From the NCBI GenBank assembly GCA_018969015.1, contig JAGWZE010000003.1, forward strand, positions 1 through 64,000: a stretch of 64,000 bases of DNA, read 5' to 3'. Positions 9,522 to 18,099 of the stretch are shown here, piece by piece. Position numbers and translations under genes: made by a program. This DNA is from Alphaproteobacteria bacterium (lineage in GTDB: Bacteria > Pseudomonadota > Alphaproteobacteria > Caulobacterales > Aquidulcibacteraceae). How positions within the stretch are numbered: the first letter of the stretch is position 1; each line of letters opens with the position of its first letter. Under the pieces are notes generated by a model, which ran no database searches, was not told the DNA's origin, and was given only the letters and a program-made list of their open reading frames with translations.

Positions 9522-11153
9522 ATGTCGGATGCAGGCGCCCCTGGCGGGACGCACGATGTCGTCGTGATCGGCGCGGGCATGTCGGGGCTTTACCTGCTCT
9601 GGCGGCTGCGCCAGCTGGGCGTCTCCGCGATCGCCTACGAGGCGGGCGGCGACGTCGGCGGGACGTGGTACTGGAACCGCTATCCCGGCGCTCGCGTCGA
9701 CATCGAGAGCCAGGAGTACTCGTTCTCCTTCTGCGCCGATCTAGAGCGCGAGTGGCGCTGGAGCGAGCGCTACGCCCCGCAGCCGGAGATTCTGGCCTAT
9801 GTCGGGCATGTCGCCGATCGGTTCGACCTGCGCCGCGACATACAGTTCAACACGCGCGTGACCGCCCTCGCCTGGGATGACGCCGCACGGACATGGGCGG
9901 TCACGATCCAGAACGTCACCACGAAGGACGAAACGGTCGTGACGGCCCGCTTCGTCATCGCGGCCACGGGGTGCCTTTCGGTTCCCAACGAGCCGGCCTT
10001 TCCCGGCCAGGAGACGTTTGCGGGTGCGACCTATCACACCGGGCGCTGGCCGCACGAAGGCGTCGACTTCACGGGCAAGCGCGTGGCGGTGATCGGCACG
10101 GGGTCTTCGGCGATCCAATCGATCCCGCAGATCGCGCGTCAGGCCGCCGAGCTGATCGTTTTCCAGAGGACGCCGAACTACAGCGTGCCGGCCCACAACG
10201 GACCGCTCGAACCCGCTGTGCGCGACGCCTGGCTCGCCGAACGCGAAGCCAACCGGGAGGCGCAACGCATGTCGCGCGGGGGCTTCCTCCATTCGGCCCC
10301 CGGCGAGGGCCGCGCGCTCGACGCGGGCGACAACGAGCGCACGCGCAGGTTCGAGGAGCGCTGGCAGATCGGCGGCTTCGCGATCGGCACGGCCTTTGAG
10401 GACCTCCTCGTCGATCCCGCAGCCAATGAAACCGTGGCCGAGTTCGCGCGGCGAAAGATCCGCGAGACGGTGAAGGATCCGGTGGTCGCCGAGCGTCTTG
10501 CGCCGAAGGACTATCCGTTCGCGACCAAGCGCCTGTGCGTGGACATCGGCTACTACGAGACCTTCAACCGCCCCAACGTGCGCCTCGTCGATCTGCGCGA
10601 GACGCCAATCGACACGCTGACGCCGCAGGGCGTGCGCACGACGCAGGAGTCCTACGAGGTCGATGCGATCGTGTTCGCGATCGGGTTCGACGCGATGACC
10701 GGCGCGCTCTCGCGCATCGACGTGAAGGGCCGTGACGGCGTCGCGCTCCGCGCGGTGTGGAAGGACGGGCCCGTGAACTATCTCGGGCTGATGGTCGCGG
10801 GCTTCCCCAATCTGTTCACGATCACCGGGCCTGGCAGCCCGTCGGTCCTGTCCAACATGATCGTCTCGATCGAGCAGCACGTGGACTGGGTGACGACGCT
10901 GATCGGGCAGATGCGTGACGGCGGGCTTTCCGTCGTCGAGGCGAAGCCGGATGCGCAGCAGGCGTGGGTCGAGCACGTCAACGAGCGCGCGGCGTCAACG
11001 CTCTACGTGCAGGCCAACAGCTGGTATCTCGGCGCGAACGTGCCGGGCAAGCCGCGCGTGTTCATGCCCTATGTGGGCGGCGTGGGCGCGTACCGCACGC
11101 TGTGCGCCGCGGTGGCCGAAAACGGCTATCTCGGTTTCCGGATGAGCGCATAG
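9522..11153 (+). CDS. Flavin-containing Baeyer-Villiger-type monooxygenase
   Basis: This 543-residue FAD/NADPH enzyme is of the class that inserts oxygen next to a ketone. The FAD Rossmann motif GAGMSG lies at 17-22, GGTWYWNRYPG at 47-57, and the NADPH Rossmann motif GTGSSA at 192-197. The type I Baeyer-Villiger fingerprint FxGxxxHxxxWP matches exactly at 166-177. GGGAGGA lies a few bases before ATG 9522. The short-chain dehydrogenase 30 bp downstream fits a catabolic pair that converts an alcohol to a ketone and then to an ester. The size and motifs resemble cyclohexanone/phenylacetone-type enzymes. The substrate is unknown. Confidence 0.92.
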   Translation: MSDAGAPGGTHDVVVIGAGMSGLYLLWRLRQLGVSAIAYEAGGDVGGTWYWNRYPGARVDIESQEYSFSFCADLEREWRWSERYAPQPEILAYVGHVADRFDLRRDIQFNTRVTALAWDDAARTWAVTIQNVTTKDETVVTARFVIAATGCLSVPNEPAFPGQETFAGATYHTGRWPHEGVDFTGKRVAVIGTGSSAIQSIPQIARQAAELIVFQRTPNYSVPAHNGPLEPAVRDAWLAEREANREAQRMSRGGFLHSAPGEGRALDAGDNERTRRFEERWQIGGFAIGTAFEDLLVDPAANETVAEFARRKIRETVKDPVVAERLAPKDYPFATKRLCVDIGYYETFNRPNVRLVDLRETPIDTLTPQGVRTTQESYEVDAIVFAIGFDAMTGALSRIDVKGRDGVALRAVWKDGPVNYLGLMVAGFPNLFTITGPGSPSVLSNMIVSIEQHVDWVTTLIGQMRDGGLSVVEAKPDAQQAWVEHVNERAASTLYVQANSWYLGANVPGKPRVFMPYVGGVGAYRTLCAAVAENGYLGFRMSA

Positions 11154-11183
11154 GCGCCGCTCTGGCGTCGGAGGAGAAAATCG

Positions 11184-11954
11184 ATGGACCTCGGATTGAA
11201 GGGCAAAAAGGCGCTGGTTCTGGGCGGCACGCGCGGGATCGGCCGCGCGATCGCCGAAACACTGGCGCGCGAGGGCGCCGATGTGGGCGTGTGCGCGCGC
11301 AATCCGGCGCAGGTCGAAGAGGCCGTCGCGGCGCTGAAGGCGCTGGGCGTCAAGGCCACGGGCGGTTCGGTCGACATCATGGACGGCGCAGCGCTGAAGG
11401 CCTGGATCGCGCACGCGGGCGCCGAGCTCGGCGGCGTCGACGTGCTCGTCTCCAACGCCGGGGCGATGGCGCAAGGCGCGGATCCGGCCTCGTGGGAGCA
11501 GAACTTCAAGCTCGACGTGCTGGGCGCCGTGAACGCCTTCGATGCGGCCAAACCGTTCCTCGAGGCCGGCGCGGCCAAGCACGGCGACGCGGCTTTCATC
11601 CTGATCTCGTCGGTTTCGGCGGCGGTGGCGGAGAATGCGAGCTCGTACGGGCCGGTCAAAGCCTCGCTGATCCATCTCGCCAAGGGCCTCGCGCGCGAGA
11701 ACGCGCGGAAGCGCATCCGCGTGAACGTCGTCTCCCCCGGCATGGTCTATTTCGAGGGCGGCGTCTGGAACATGATCGAGACGAACATGCCGGACTTCTT
11801 CAAATCGGCGATGGCGCGCAACCCGACGGGCCGCGCCGCGACGCCGCAGGAAGTGGCCAACGCGGCGGTGTTCCTGGCGAGCCCGGCCTCGTCCTACACG
11901 ACGGGCGTCAACCTGCTCGTGGACGGCGCGGTCTCGAACCGGGTGAATTTCTGA
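11184..11954 (+). CDS. Short-chain dehydrogenase/reductase (SDR)
   Basis: This 256-residue classical SDR has the cofactor motif GGTRGIG at 14-20 and NAG at 91-93. The active site is Ser142/143, Tyr155 and Lys159 (SYGPVK). It uses NAD(H) or NADP(H) to interconvert alcohols and ketones; the cofactor preference is unclear. GGAGGAG lies about 8 nt before the ATG. It lies 30 bp after the monooxygenase on the same strand, so the two are probably co-transcribed and act on the same compound. It is convergent with the DUF1993 gene. Confidence 0.9.
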   Translation: MDLGLKGKKALVLGGTRGIGRAIAETLAREGADVGVCARNPAQVEEAVAALKALGVKATGGSVDIMDGAALKAWIAHAGAELGGVDVLVSNAGAMAQGADPASWEQNFKLDVLGAVNAFDAAKPFLEAGAAKHGDAAFILISSVSAAVAENASSYGPVKASLIHLAKGLARENARKRIRVNVVSPGMVYFEGGVWNMIETNMPDFFKSAMARNPTGRAATPQEVANAAVFLASPASSYTTGVNLLVDGAVSNRVNF

Positions 11955-11996
11955 CGCCGCCGCACGATGAGGGATCGGTTGGCCACGCGCGCGCGC

Positions 11997-12521
11997 TCAC
12001 GCGTCGCGCGTGCGCAGCCGGCCCTCGTAGTCCCGCTTGCCGATCGGCGCGCCGCGCGACCGCAGGATGTCGTAGGCGGTGACGGCGTGGAAATGGAAGT
12101 TGGGCAGCGAGAACGACAGGATGAAGGTCTCGGCCGTGAAGGCGAGACGCCGCGTGCCGATCGTCAGATCGAGATGCCGGCCGGCGTGGGCGTCGATCTC
12201 GTCGCGCCGGACGGCCGAAAGCGCGGCTTCGCCCGCCGCGATCATCGCCTGAAGCCGCGCGAATGGCACGGCGCCTTCCAGCGGCGGCGGGGTGAAGGCG
12301 CCGGTGCGCAGGGTCTCGACGCCCCAGACCGCGTGATGCCAGGCGGCCTCGATCTGGAAGTGGAGCGGCGCCATGTCCTCGATCAGCCGTGCGGTGACGA
12401 CCGAGTCCGGATCGACGCCCTGCCCCGCGAAATGGTCCCCGGCGCGCGCCAGGACGCCGCCGAGCGCCTGCATCGTTTGCAGGAAGGTCGGCACGGAGAG
12501 ATCGTAGAGGGATGTCGACAT
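11997..12521 (-). CDS. DUF1993 family protein
   Basis: This 174-residue protein begins MSTSLYDLSVPTF and matches the DUF1993 pattern, including the internal HFQIEAAWHH and the C-terminal FHFHAVTAYDILR. The family is related to DinB-like four-helix bundles and has several conserved histidines, which suggests a metal site. Its biological role is not established. The ATG at 12521 was chosen because the domain starts directly there. It ends 42 bp from the convergent dehydrogenase. Confidence 0.85.
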   Translation of the reverse strand: MSTSLYDLSVPTFLQTMQALGGVLARAGDHFAGQGVDPDSVVTARLIEDMAPLHFQIEAAWHHAVWGVETLRTGAFTPPPLEGAVPFARLQAMIAAGEAALSAVRRDEIDAHAGRHLDLTIGTRRLAFTAETFILSFSLPNFHFHAVTAYDILRSRGAPIGKRDYEGRLRTRDA

Positions 12522-12710
12522 CGCAGGCTCCCTGGCGGGACGCGCGGACCCGCTTGACGACAGGACGTAGCGTTCGCCGGCCGCCTCGCGTAGCGGGGGA
12601 ACGCGTTTGCATGCGTTCAGTCCCCGTGATCGGGTGCGACGCTGGGGTGGGAGCGCATGATTGCGCGCGGTAGCCCCCCGGTTGACGAAGGTGCGGGCAA
12701 GACCACGGGC

Positions 12711-13148
12711 ATGATGGTGCGGTCGTTCAGACTGTCCTTGAAGACGGCGTTCGCCGCGATCGCGCTCTTGGCGATCGCGCTGCGCGCGGTCGTGCCCGCG
12801 GGGTACATGATCGCACCGCGCGCCGAGGACGGCGCCGTCGTGATGGCGCTGTGCTCCGAACACGGGACGACGCAGGTGCGCATCGATCTGCGCACGGGCG
12901 AGGTCCTGGCCGACGCTGCCGGCAAAGGCGCTGCGCAGGACGGTGACGATCCCGTATCGAAGAAGTGGTCCGCGCCCTGCGTGTTCGCGGTGGCGGCGAC
13001 GCTGGCCCCGCCGGAGTTCGGCCCCGGCGTGCCGCACCGCATCGACGCGCCGATGGTTGCGGCGCACGTCGTTGCGCATCTGGCGCCCGGACGCGGCCTT
13101 GCTGCGCCTCCGCCCTGGTCGACAGGTCCACCCACCCCGCTCGTCTGA
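12711..13148 (+). CDS. DUF2946 family protein (TonB-receptor-associated small exported protein)
   Basis: This is a small protein of about 145 residues with an N-terminal hydrophobic segment followed by LRAVVPAGYMIAPR, the typical core of DUF2946. Two cysteines (ALCSEHG and APCVFA) are conserved in the family and could bind metal. Its end lies 92 bp upstream of the TonB receptor on the same strand. DUF2946 genes are often found beside copper or other metal TonB receptors, so a role in metal import or sensing is inferred, not shown. ATG 12711 or 12714 puts the hydrophobic segment near the N-terminus; an upstream ATG at 12657 is less likely. Confidence 0.68.
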   Translation: MMVRSFRLSLKTAFAAIALLAIALRAVVPAGYMIAPRAEDGAVVMALCSEHGTTQVRIDLRTGEVLADAAGKGAAQDGDDPVSKKWSAPCVFAVAATLAPPEFGPGVPHRIDAPMVAAHVVAHLAPGRGLAAPPPWSTGPPTPLV

Positions 13149-13240
13149 ACGCTCTCCGGCTGGGCTGGAGGGCGTGTTCGCGCGTCTTCCCTTCCCTGCT
13201 GCCGATTTCGCGCCGCCGCAATGCGACCCGGCGCGTTCCG

Positions 13241-15586
13241 ATGAGCATTTCCATGACCCGTTTCCGATTTGCGGCCCTTTCCGGGGTCGTTACCGGCGCC
13301 CTCGCCGCCGCCGTTGCGCCCGCCGCCCATGCCGCCGCCCCGGCGCCCCCGCCCGTCGCCTTGGACGGGGACATCATCGTCACCGGACATCGCGAGGTCG
13401 TGCTCGAGTCGCGTCCGAATGTGAGCCTGACGCGCGACGCCGAGGCGCTCGCGACGACGACGCACATCGTCAACCCGGAAGACGCGCTGCGGTATTTCCC
13501 GAGCATCCTGGTGCGCAAGCGCAATGTCGGCGACACCCAGGCGCCGATCGCGACGCGCACCTCGGGCGTCGGCGCGAGCGCGCGCAGCCTGATCTATGCG
13601 GACGGCGTGCTGCTCTCCGCCCTGATCGGCAACAACAACACCAACGCCTCGCCGAAGTGGGGCATGATCGCGCCGGACGCGATCGAGTCCGTGACCGTGC
13701 TCTACGGCCCCTATTCGGCGGCCTATGCCGGCAACTCGATCGGCGCCGTGGTGGAGTTCACCACGCGCATGCCCGACAAGCTCGAAGCGACCGCGAACGT
13801 CGTCGGCTCCCTGCAGCGGTTCGAAGAGCTCGCAACCAAGGACGACTACGGCGCATGGCAGGTCGGCGGTGTCGTCGGCCAGCGCTGGGGCCGCTTTGCG
13901 GTGCGCCTCGCGGCGCAGCAGACGACGAGCGACAGCCAGCCGGTGGTGGTCTCCACGTTGAACCGGCCGGCGACGCCGAGCGCCTCGGGCGCGCCCCTCG
14001 CCGGCGCGATCGCCTCCTCCAACCGCCTGGGCCAGCCGATCGCCGTGGTGGGCGTGGGCGGCCTCGAACACAAGGTGCAGGACAATGTGAGCCTGCGCGC
14101 AAGCTATGACGTGACGCCGAACACGACGCTGGTCGTCAGCCTGGGGCGCTTCGGCAACGACACGGAGTCGGACGTCGCCTCCTATCTGCGCAACGGCGCG
14201 GGCGCGACGGTTTATGCCGGCGGTCCCTTCAACATCGGCGGCTACGCCTACACGATCGCGCCCAGCACGTTCTCGAACAACATCTACACGTTCGACGAAG
14301 AGCAGCTGATGCAGAGCGTGACGCTGAACCATCACGGCGACGCGTTCGACTGGCGCATCGTGGCCTCGACCTACGACTATGCGCAGAGCGAGCAGCGCCT
14401 GCCGTCGGGCGCGCTACCGGGCGCCTTCGCGGGCGGCCCAGGCTCGATCGCGCGCTTCGACGGCACGGGCTGGCGCACGCTCGACGCCAAGGGCGTGCTG
14501 CGGACGGCCGGCGACGGCGAGCTGAGCTTCGGCGCGCACTGGGACCAGTACGAACTCGCCAACAACCGTTTCGCGACGACCGACTGGCGCAGCGGCGCCG
14601 CGGGCGCGCTGACCGCCGCCTCGCGCGGCCAGACGCGCACGGCGGCGCTGTGGGTGCAGAACGTCGCGACCGTGCGCGAGAACGTGCGCATCACGACGGG
14701 CCTGCGCGCCGAATCCTGGAAGGCGCAGGACGGCCTGAATTTCAACGCGGCGCCGGCGCTGAACGTGCGCCAGCCGGAACTCACGGCGGAGAAACTCTCG
14801 CCCAAACTCTCGCTCGAGTGGGCGGTCGCGCCGGGTTGGACCGCGCGCGGCTCCGTCGGCCAGGCGTACCGCTTCCCGACGGTGGGCGAGCTCTATCAGG
14901 CGGTGACGGTGGGGGCCACGCAGACCTCGCCCAACCCGAACCTGCGCCCGGAAAGCGCGGTGTCGTCGGAATGGTCGCTCGCGCGCCGCGACGACAAGGG
15001 CGAAGTGCGCCTGTCGATCTTCACCGAGGACATCACCAACGCGCTCGTTGCGCAGACCGCACGCCTCGATCCGCTGACGGTGACGCCCGCGCTGCCGCCG
15101 AGCACGAACGTCTCGGTGTCGTTCGTGCAGAACATCGCCAAGGTCGAGAGCCGCGGCGTGGAGCTCGCGTTCGACCGCAAGGACGTGCTCCTCGACGGCC
15201 TCGCGCTCGCCGGCAACGTCACCTACGTGGATGCGAAAACGGCGCGCAATCCCGCCTTCCCCGCAACGATCGGCAAGCGCATCCCGCAGTTGCCGGACTG
15301 GCGCGCGACGCTCGTCGCCACCTACACGCCGAGCGATCGCTGGGCGTTCACGGTGGCGGGCCGCTACAGCAACGAGATGTTCGGCACGATCGACAACGCC
15401 GATACGATCGCCAACACCTATCAGGGCTTCCAGCGCTATCTCGTCGTCGACGCGCGCGCGTCGGTGAAGCTCACGAAGAACTGGACCGCGGCGCTCGGCG
15501 TCGAGAACCTGAACAACAACAATTACTATCTGTTCCACCCCTTCCCGCAGCGCACGGCGACGGCGGAGCTGAAGTACAAATATTGA
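13241..15586 (+). CDS. TonB-dependent outer-membrane receptor
   Basis: This 781-residue receptor has a signal peptide (residues 1 to about 31, ending AHAA), then a TonB box-like DIIVTG and a plug domain (SILVRKRN ... YGPYSAAYAGNSIGAVVEF). The rest is a 22-strand-type beta barrel with alternating aromatic residues, ending in the aromatic terminus KYKY needed for BamA-dependent insertion. The ATG at 13241 is followed by a second ATG at 13253; either gives a good signal peptide. The DUF2946 neighbour suggests a metal or metal-chelate substrate. The barrel sequence alone does not identify the ligand. Confidence 0.9.
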   Translation: MSISMTRFRFAALSGVVTGALAAAVAPAAHAAAPAPPPVALDGDIIVTGHREVVLESRPNVSLTRDAEALATTTHIVNPEDALRYFPSILVRKRNVGDTQAPIATRTSGVGASARSLIYADGVLLSALIGNNNTNASPKWGMIAPDAIESVTVLYGPYSAAYAGNSIGAVVEFTTRMPDKLEATANVVGSLQRFEELATKDDYGAWQVGGVVGQRWGRFAVRLAAQQTTSDSQPVVVSTLNRPATPSASGAPLAGAIASSNRLGQPIAVVGVGGLEHKVQDNVSLRASYDVTPNTTLVVSLGRFGNDTESDVASYLRNGAGATVYAGGPFNIGGYAYTIAPSTFSNNIYTFDEEQLMQSVTLNHHGDAFDWRIVASTYDYAQSEQRLPSGALPGAFAGGPGSIARFDGTGWRTLDAKGVLRTAGDGELSFGAHWDQYELANNRFATTDWRSGAAGALTAASRGQTRTAALWVQNVATVRENVRITTGLRAESWKAQDGLNFNAAPALNVRQPELTAEKLSPKLSLEWAVAPGWTARGSVGQAYRFPTVGELYQAVTVGATQTSPNPNLRPESAVSSEWSLARRDDKGEVRLSIFTEDITNALVAQTARLDPLTVTPALPPSTNVSVSFVQNIAKVESRGVELAFDRKDVLLDGLALAGNVTYVDAKTARNPAFPATIGKRIPQLPDWRATLVATYTPSDRWAFTVAGRYSNEMFGTIDNADTIANTYQGFQRYLVVDARASVKLTKNWTAALGVENLNNNNYYLFHPFPQRTATAELKYKY

Positions 15587-15599
15587 GGTCTGGGTGGGG

Positions 15600-15633
15600 G
15601 ACGCGCGCGCCTGGGTGCGCAGGCGCGCGCGTC
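15600..15633. terminator. Perfect GC hairpin between convergent genes
   Basis: A 14-bp perfect stem GACGCGCGCGCCTG (15600-15613) pairs with 15620-15633 across a 6-nt loop. A further outer pair, GAGGTC/GACCTC (15585-15590/15641-15646), reaches the last bases of the TonB receptor gene. There is no U-tract, so this would be a hairpin-only bidirectional terminator or mRNA-stabilising element for the two convergent genes. Confidence 0.65.
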
Positions 15634-15646
15634 ACGTCCTGACCTC

Positions 15647-16249
15647 TCACGCCGCGGCGAGATTGGCGCGCACCCGCGCGCTGTCGATCAGCATCGCCGC
15701 CACCGTGACGAGATAGACGCCCGCGACCGCGGCCGGCAGCAGGGTCAGGCGCGCGTCGGGAAGCGCGGTCCAGATCGCCAAGACCAAAGCGGCGCGCACC
15801 ACCGCGTGCGCGGTGAAGAGCCCCGAGCGCGCGTAGCTCCAGCCGATCACCGGCCAATGGATCGACATGCCGATGGCGAGGATCAGCGGGCCGAGTTCGG
15901 GCGCGGTTTGAAGCGCGGGGATCAGCATCGGCCAGAAAAGGAACATCGACGCGAACGTCGGGAAGAGCAGATCGCTCGTCGCGGTGCGGTCGCGCATGAA
16001 GTCGCAGCGGAAGATCGCGGCCAGGAGAAGCGCCAAGGGGAAGATCGCGCCGCTGCCCCACATGGCGATGGTGATCCAGCCGCGCAGATCGAGCATCGTG
16101 CCGGCGCCGGCGAGGACGGCCCAATAGGCCGCGCCGGCGAGCGGGATCGGAAAGCCGCCGCGCAGGCGCGCATAGCTCGCCAGGCGATCCGCGTGCAGGG
16201 CGGCCTTGAGGGCGTCGAGCGTGGCGGGGGCGGCGTTTGTTTCGGGCAT
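15647..16249 (-). CDS. Multi-pass inner-membrane protein (possibly DUF7010-like)
   Basis: This 200-residue protein has about six hydrophobic segments after a short cytoplasmic N-terminus. It has no catalytic motif I can name. The pattern of a GGFPIPLAGAAYW start and about 200 residues resembles small membrane proteins annotated DUF7010, but I am unsure of this. It is divergent from the DesK-type kinase (start-to-start 133 bp). Such kinases often control a neighbouring membrane protein, so it may be regulated by that pair. Confidence 0.65.
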   Translation of the reverse strand: MPETNAAPATLDALKAALHADRLASYARLRGGFPIPLAGAAYWAVLAGAGTMLDLRGWITIAMWGSGAIFPLALLLAAIFRCDFMRDRTATSDLLFPTFASMFLFWPMLIPALQTAPELGPLILAIGMSIHWPVIGWSYARSGLFTAHAVVRAALVLAIWTALPDARLTLLPAAVAGVYLVTVAAMLIDSARVRANLAAA

Positions 16250-16382
16250 GGAACGATCTCCTGTGGTGGCCCGCATCCTGGCGCGCCGCCGGCGGGCGGG
16301 GATGTGGCGGGCGTCAGCGCAGGCGGGGTGACAGATGTCAGGGTTGGCGCGGCAGGCGGGGCTTGTAGGATCGCAGCCCGAC

Positions 16383-17474
16383 ATGACCGCACCCGATCCC
16401 CCCCTCCCCGCGGCGGCCCGCGCCGCGCCGTTCCGCTGGGTCTGGCTCGTCTTCGCGCCGGGCTTCTTCTGGCCGTGGCTCGCCGCGCCGCCGACGCCGC
16501 CGGCCGCGATCGGCGCCGTTGCGGGGACGATCGTCTATGTGGCGCTCTACCTCGCCCACCCCCGTCTCTCCGTGCGCGGACAATGGATCGCCGTCGCGGC
16601 GGTCGCGGCTCTTTCCGTCCTCATGGCCTTCACGGGCGGTGTCTGGCCGCTGGTGGCGGTCTATGCGGCCGCGATGGCGGGCGAGACGCGGCCGACGTCG
16701 CGCGCACGGCCGGTGACGCTCGCGTTGGCGGCGATGGTGGGCGGCGTCGGGCTCGCGTTCGGCCTGCCGGCGTTCGTCTGGGCGGCGGGCGCGTTCTTCG
16801 TGGTCATGGTCGGTTTCGAGAACGCCAGCCGCACGGCGATGCAGGACCGTATCGTGGAGCTTGCGGCGGCGCGTGACGAAGTGCGCCGTCTCGCCGCCGC
16901 CGCCGAGCGCGAACGCATCGGGCGCGATCTGCACGACCTCCTCGGCCGCACCTTGACGCTCGCCGCGCTGAAGGCCGACCTTGCCTCCAGGCTCGTGCGC
17001 CGCGATCCGGACCGGGCCGACCAGGAGATGCGTGACGTCGCCGCGGCTGCACGCGGGGCGCTCACCGAAGTGCGCGCGGCCGTCAGCGGCATGGTGGGCG
17101 CGAGCTTCGCGCGCGAGATCGAGGCGGCGCGCGCGGCGCTTACGGCCGCCGGTGTCGCGCTCGACGTGGACGCGCCGGACGACGCCGCGCACGCGTCGCT
17201 CGACGGCGTGCTGGCCATGGCGCTGCGCGAGACCGTGACGAACGTGGTGCGCCATGCAGGCGCACGGCGCTGTTCGATCACGCTGCGCCGGGAGGGCGAC
17301 GGCGTGGATCTCAGCGTCAGCGACGACGGCGACGGCGCCGACATCCGCGAAGGTTCGGGGCTCACGGGGCTGCGTGCGCGGATCGCCGCGGTCGGCGGCG
17401 CGGTGTCGATCAAGGGCGACGCGCGCGGCGCAACTGTGCGCATCCGCGTGCCCCTGCCGGCGATGGCGCCGTGA
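16383..17474 (+). CDS. DesK-family sensor histidine kinase
   Basis: This 363-residue kinase has about four to five transmembrane segments (about 18-145) and a HisKA_3 dimerisation domain with the phosphorylated His184 in ERERIGRDLHDLLG. The ATPase domain has the N-box ETVTN at 283-287 and G-boxes DDGDG 314-318 and GSGLTGL 324-330. There is no extracytoplasmic sensor domain, so the signal is probably sensed in the membrane, as in DesK, which responds to lipid fluidity. It overlaps its response regulator by 4 bp (GTGA), which indicates translational coupling. ATG 16383 gives the family-like N-terminus. Confidence 0.9.
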   Translation: MTAPDPPLPAAARAAPFRWVWLVFAPGFFWPWLAAPPTPPAAIGAVAGTIVYVALYLAHPRLSVRGQWIAVAAVAALSVLMAFTGGVWPLVAVYAAAMAGETRPTSRARPVTLALAAMVGGVGLAFGLPAFVWAAGAFFVVMVGFENASRTAMQDRIVELAAARDEVRRLAAAAERERIGRDLHDLLGRTLTLAALKADLASRLVRRDPDRADQEMRDVAAAARGALTEVRAAVSGMVGASFAREIEAARAALTAAGVALDVDAPDDAAHASLDGVLAMALRETVTNVVRHAGARRCSITLRREGDGVDLSVSDDGDGADIREGSGLTGLRARIAAVGGAVSIKGDARGATVRIRVPLPAMAP

Positions 17475-18076
17475 TCCGCGTCGTCCTCGCGGAGGATCAG
17501 CTTCTCGTGCTCGGCGCGCTCGCGGCGCTCCTTGCGCTCGAGGACGACATCGAGGTCGTCGGCCAGGCGCGGGACGGCGCCGCCGCGCTCGACCTCGTGC
17601 ACACGCTCGCGCCGGATATTCTATTGACCGACGTCGAGATGCCGGGCTTGAGCGGGCTCGACGTGTGCGAGGCCATCGCCGCCGAGAAGCGCGCGACGCG
17701 CGTGGTCATCGTGACGACCTTTGCGCGCCCGGGCTATCTCCGGCGCGCGATGGAGGCGCGGGCGGCGGGATACCTTTTGAAGGACGCACCGCCCGACGTG
17801 CTCGCCGCCGCCGTGCGCACCGTCGCCGCGGGCGGGCGGGCGATTGCGCCCGAGCTTGCGGAAGCGGCGTGGGACGCCGCGCCCGATCCCCTCACCGACC
17901 GCGAACGCATGGTGCTGCGCCTTGCCGACGAAGGGCGCTCCAACAAGGAGATCGCCCAGCGGCTTGGCCTCTCGCCGGGCACGGTGCGCAACTATCTCGC
18001 CGACGCCTCCGCCAAGCTCGGCGCGTCGGGCCGGATCGAGGCGGCGCGCATCGCGCGGCGCAACGGCTGGATGTGA
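17471..18076 (+). CDS. NarL/DesR-type response regulator
   Basis: This 201-residue regulator has a receiver domain with acidic residues Glu8/Asp9, phosphoacceptor Asp54 (LLTDVEMP) and a conserved Lys in YLLKDAP. The C-terminal LuxR-type HTH (DPLTDRERMVLRLADEG ... NKEIAQRLGLSPGTVRNYL) binds DNA. The start is a GTG that overlaps the kinase stop codon. The kinase and regulator form a complete two-component system. Its targets are unknown; the divergent membrane protein at 15647-16249 is the nearest candidate. Confidence 0.92.
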   Translation: MIRVVLAEDQLLVLGALAALLALEDDIEVVGQARDGAAALDLVHTLAPDILLTDVEMPGLSGLDVCEAIAAEKRATRVVIVTTFARPGYLRRAMEARAAGYLLKDAPPDVLAAAVRTVAAGGRAIAPELAEAAWDAAPDPLTDRERMVLRLADEGRSNKEIAQRLGLSPGTVRNYLADASAKLGASGRIEAARIARRNGWM

Positions 18077-18099
18077 AGGCGGCGCGGCGCGCCGCAGCG

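Noticed and set aside
7475-9880. 801-codon plus-strand frame opposite the helicase
   Set aside because: It is antisense to a helicase with all its motifs and then runs out of frame into the monooxygenase gene. No ribosome-binding site or domain.
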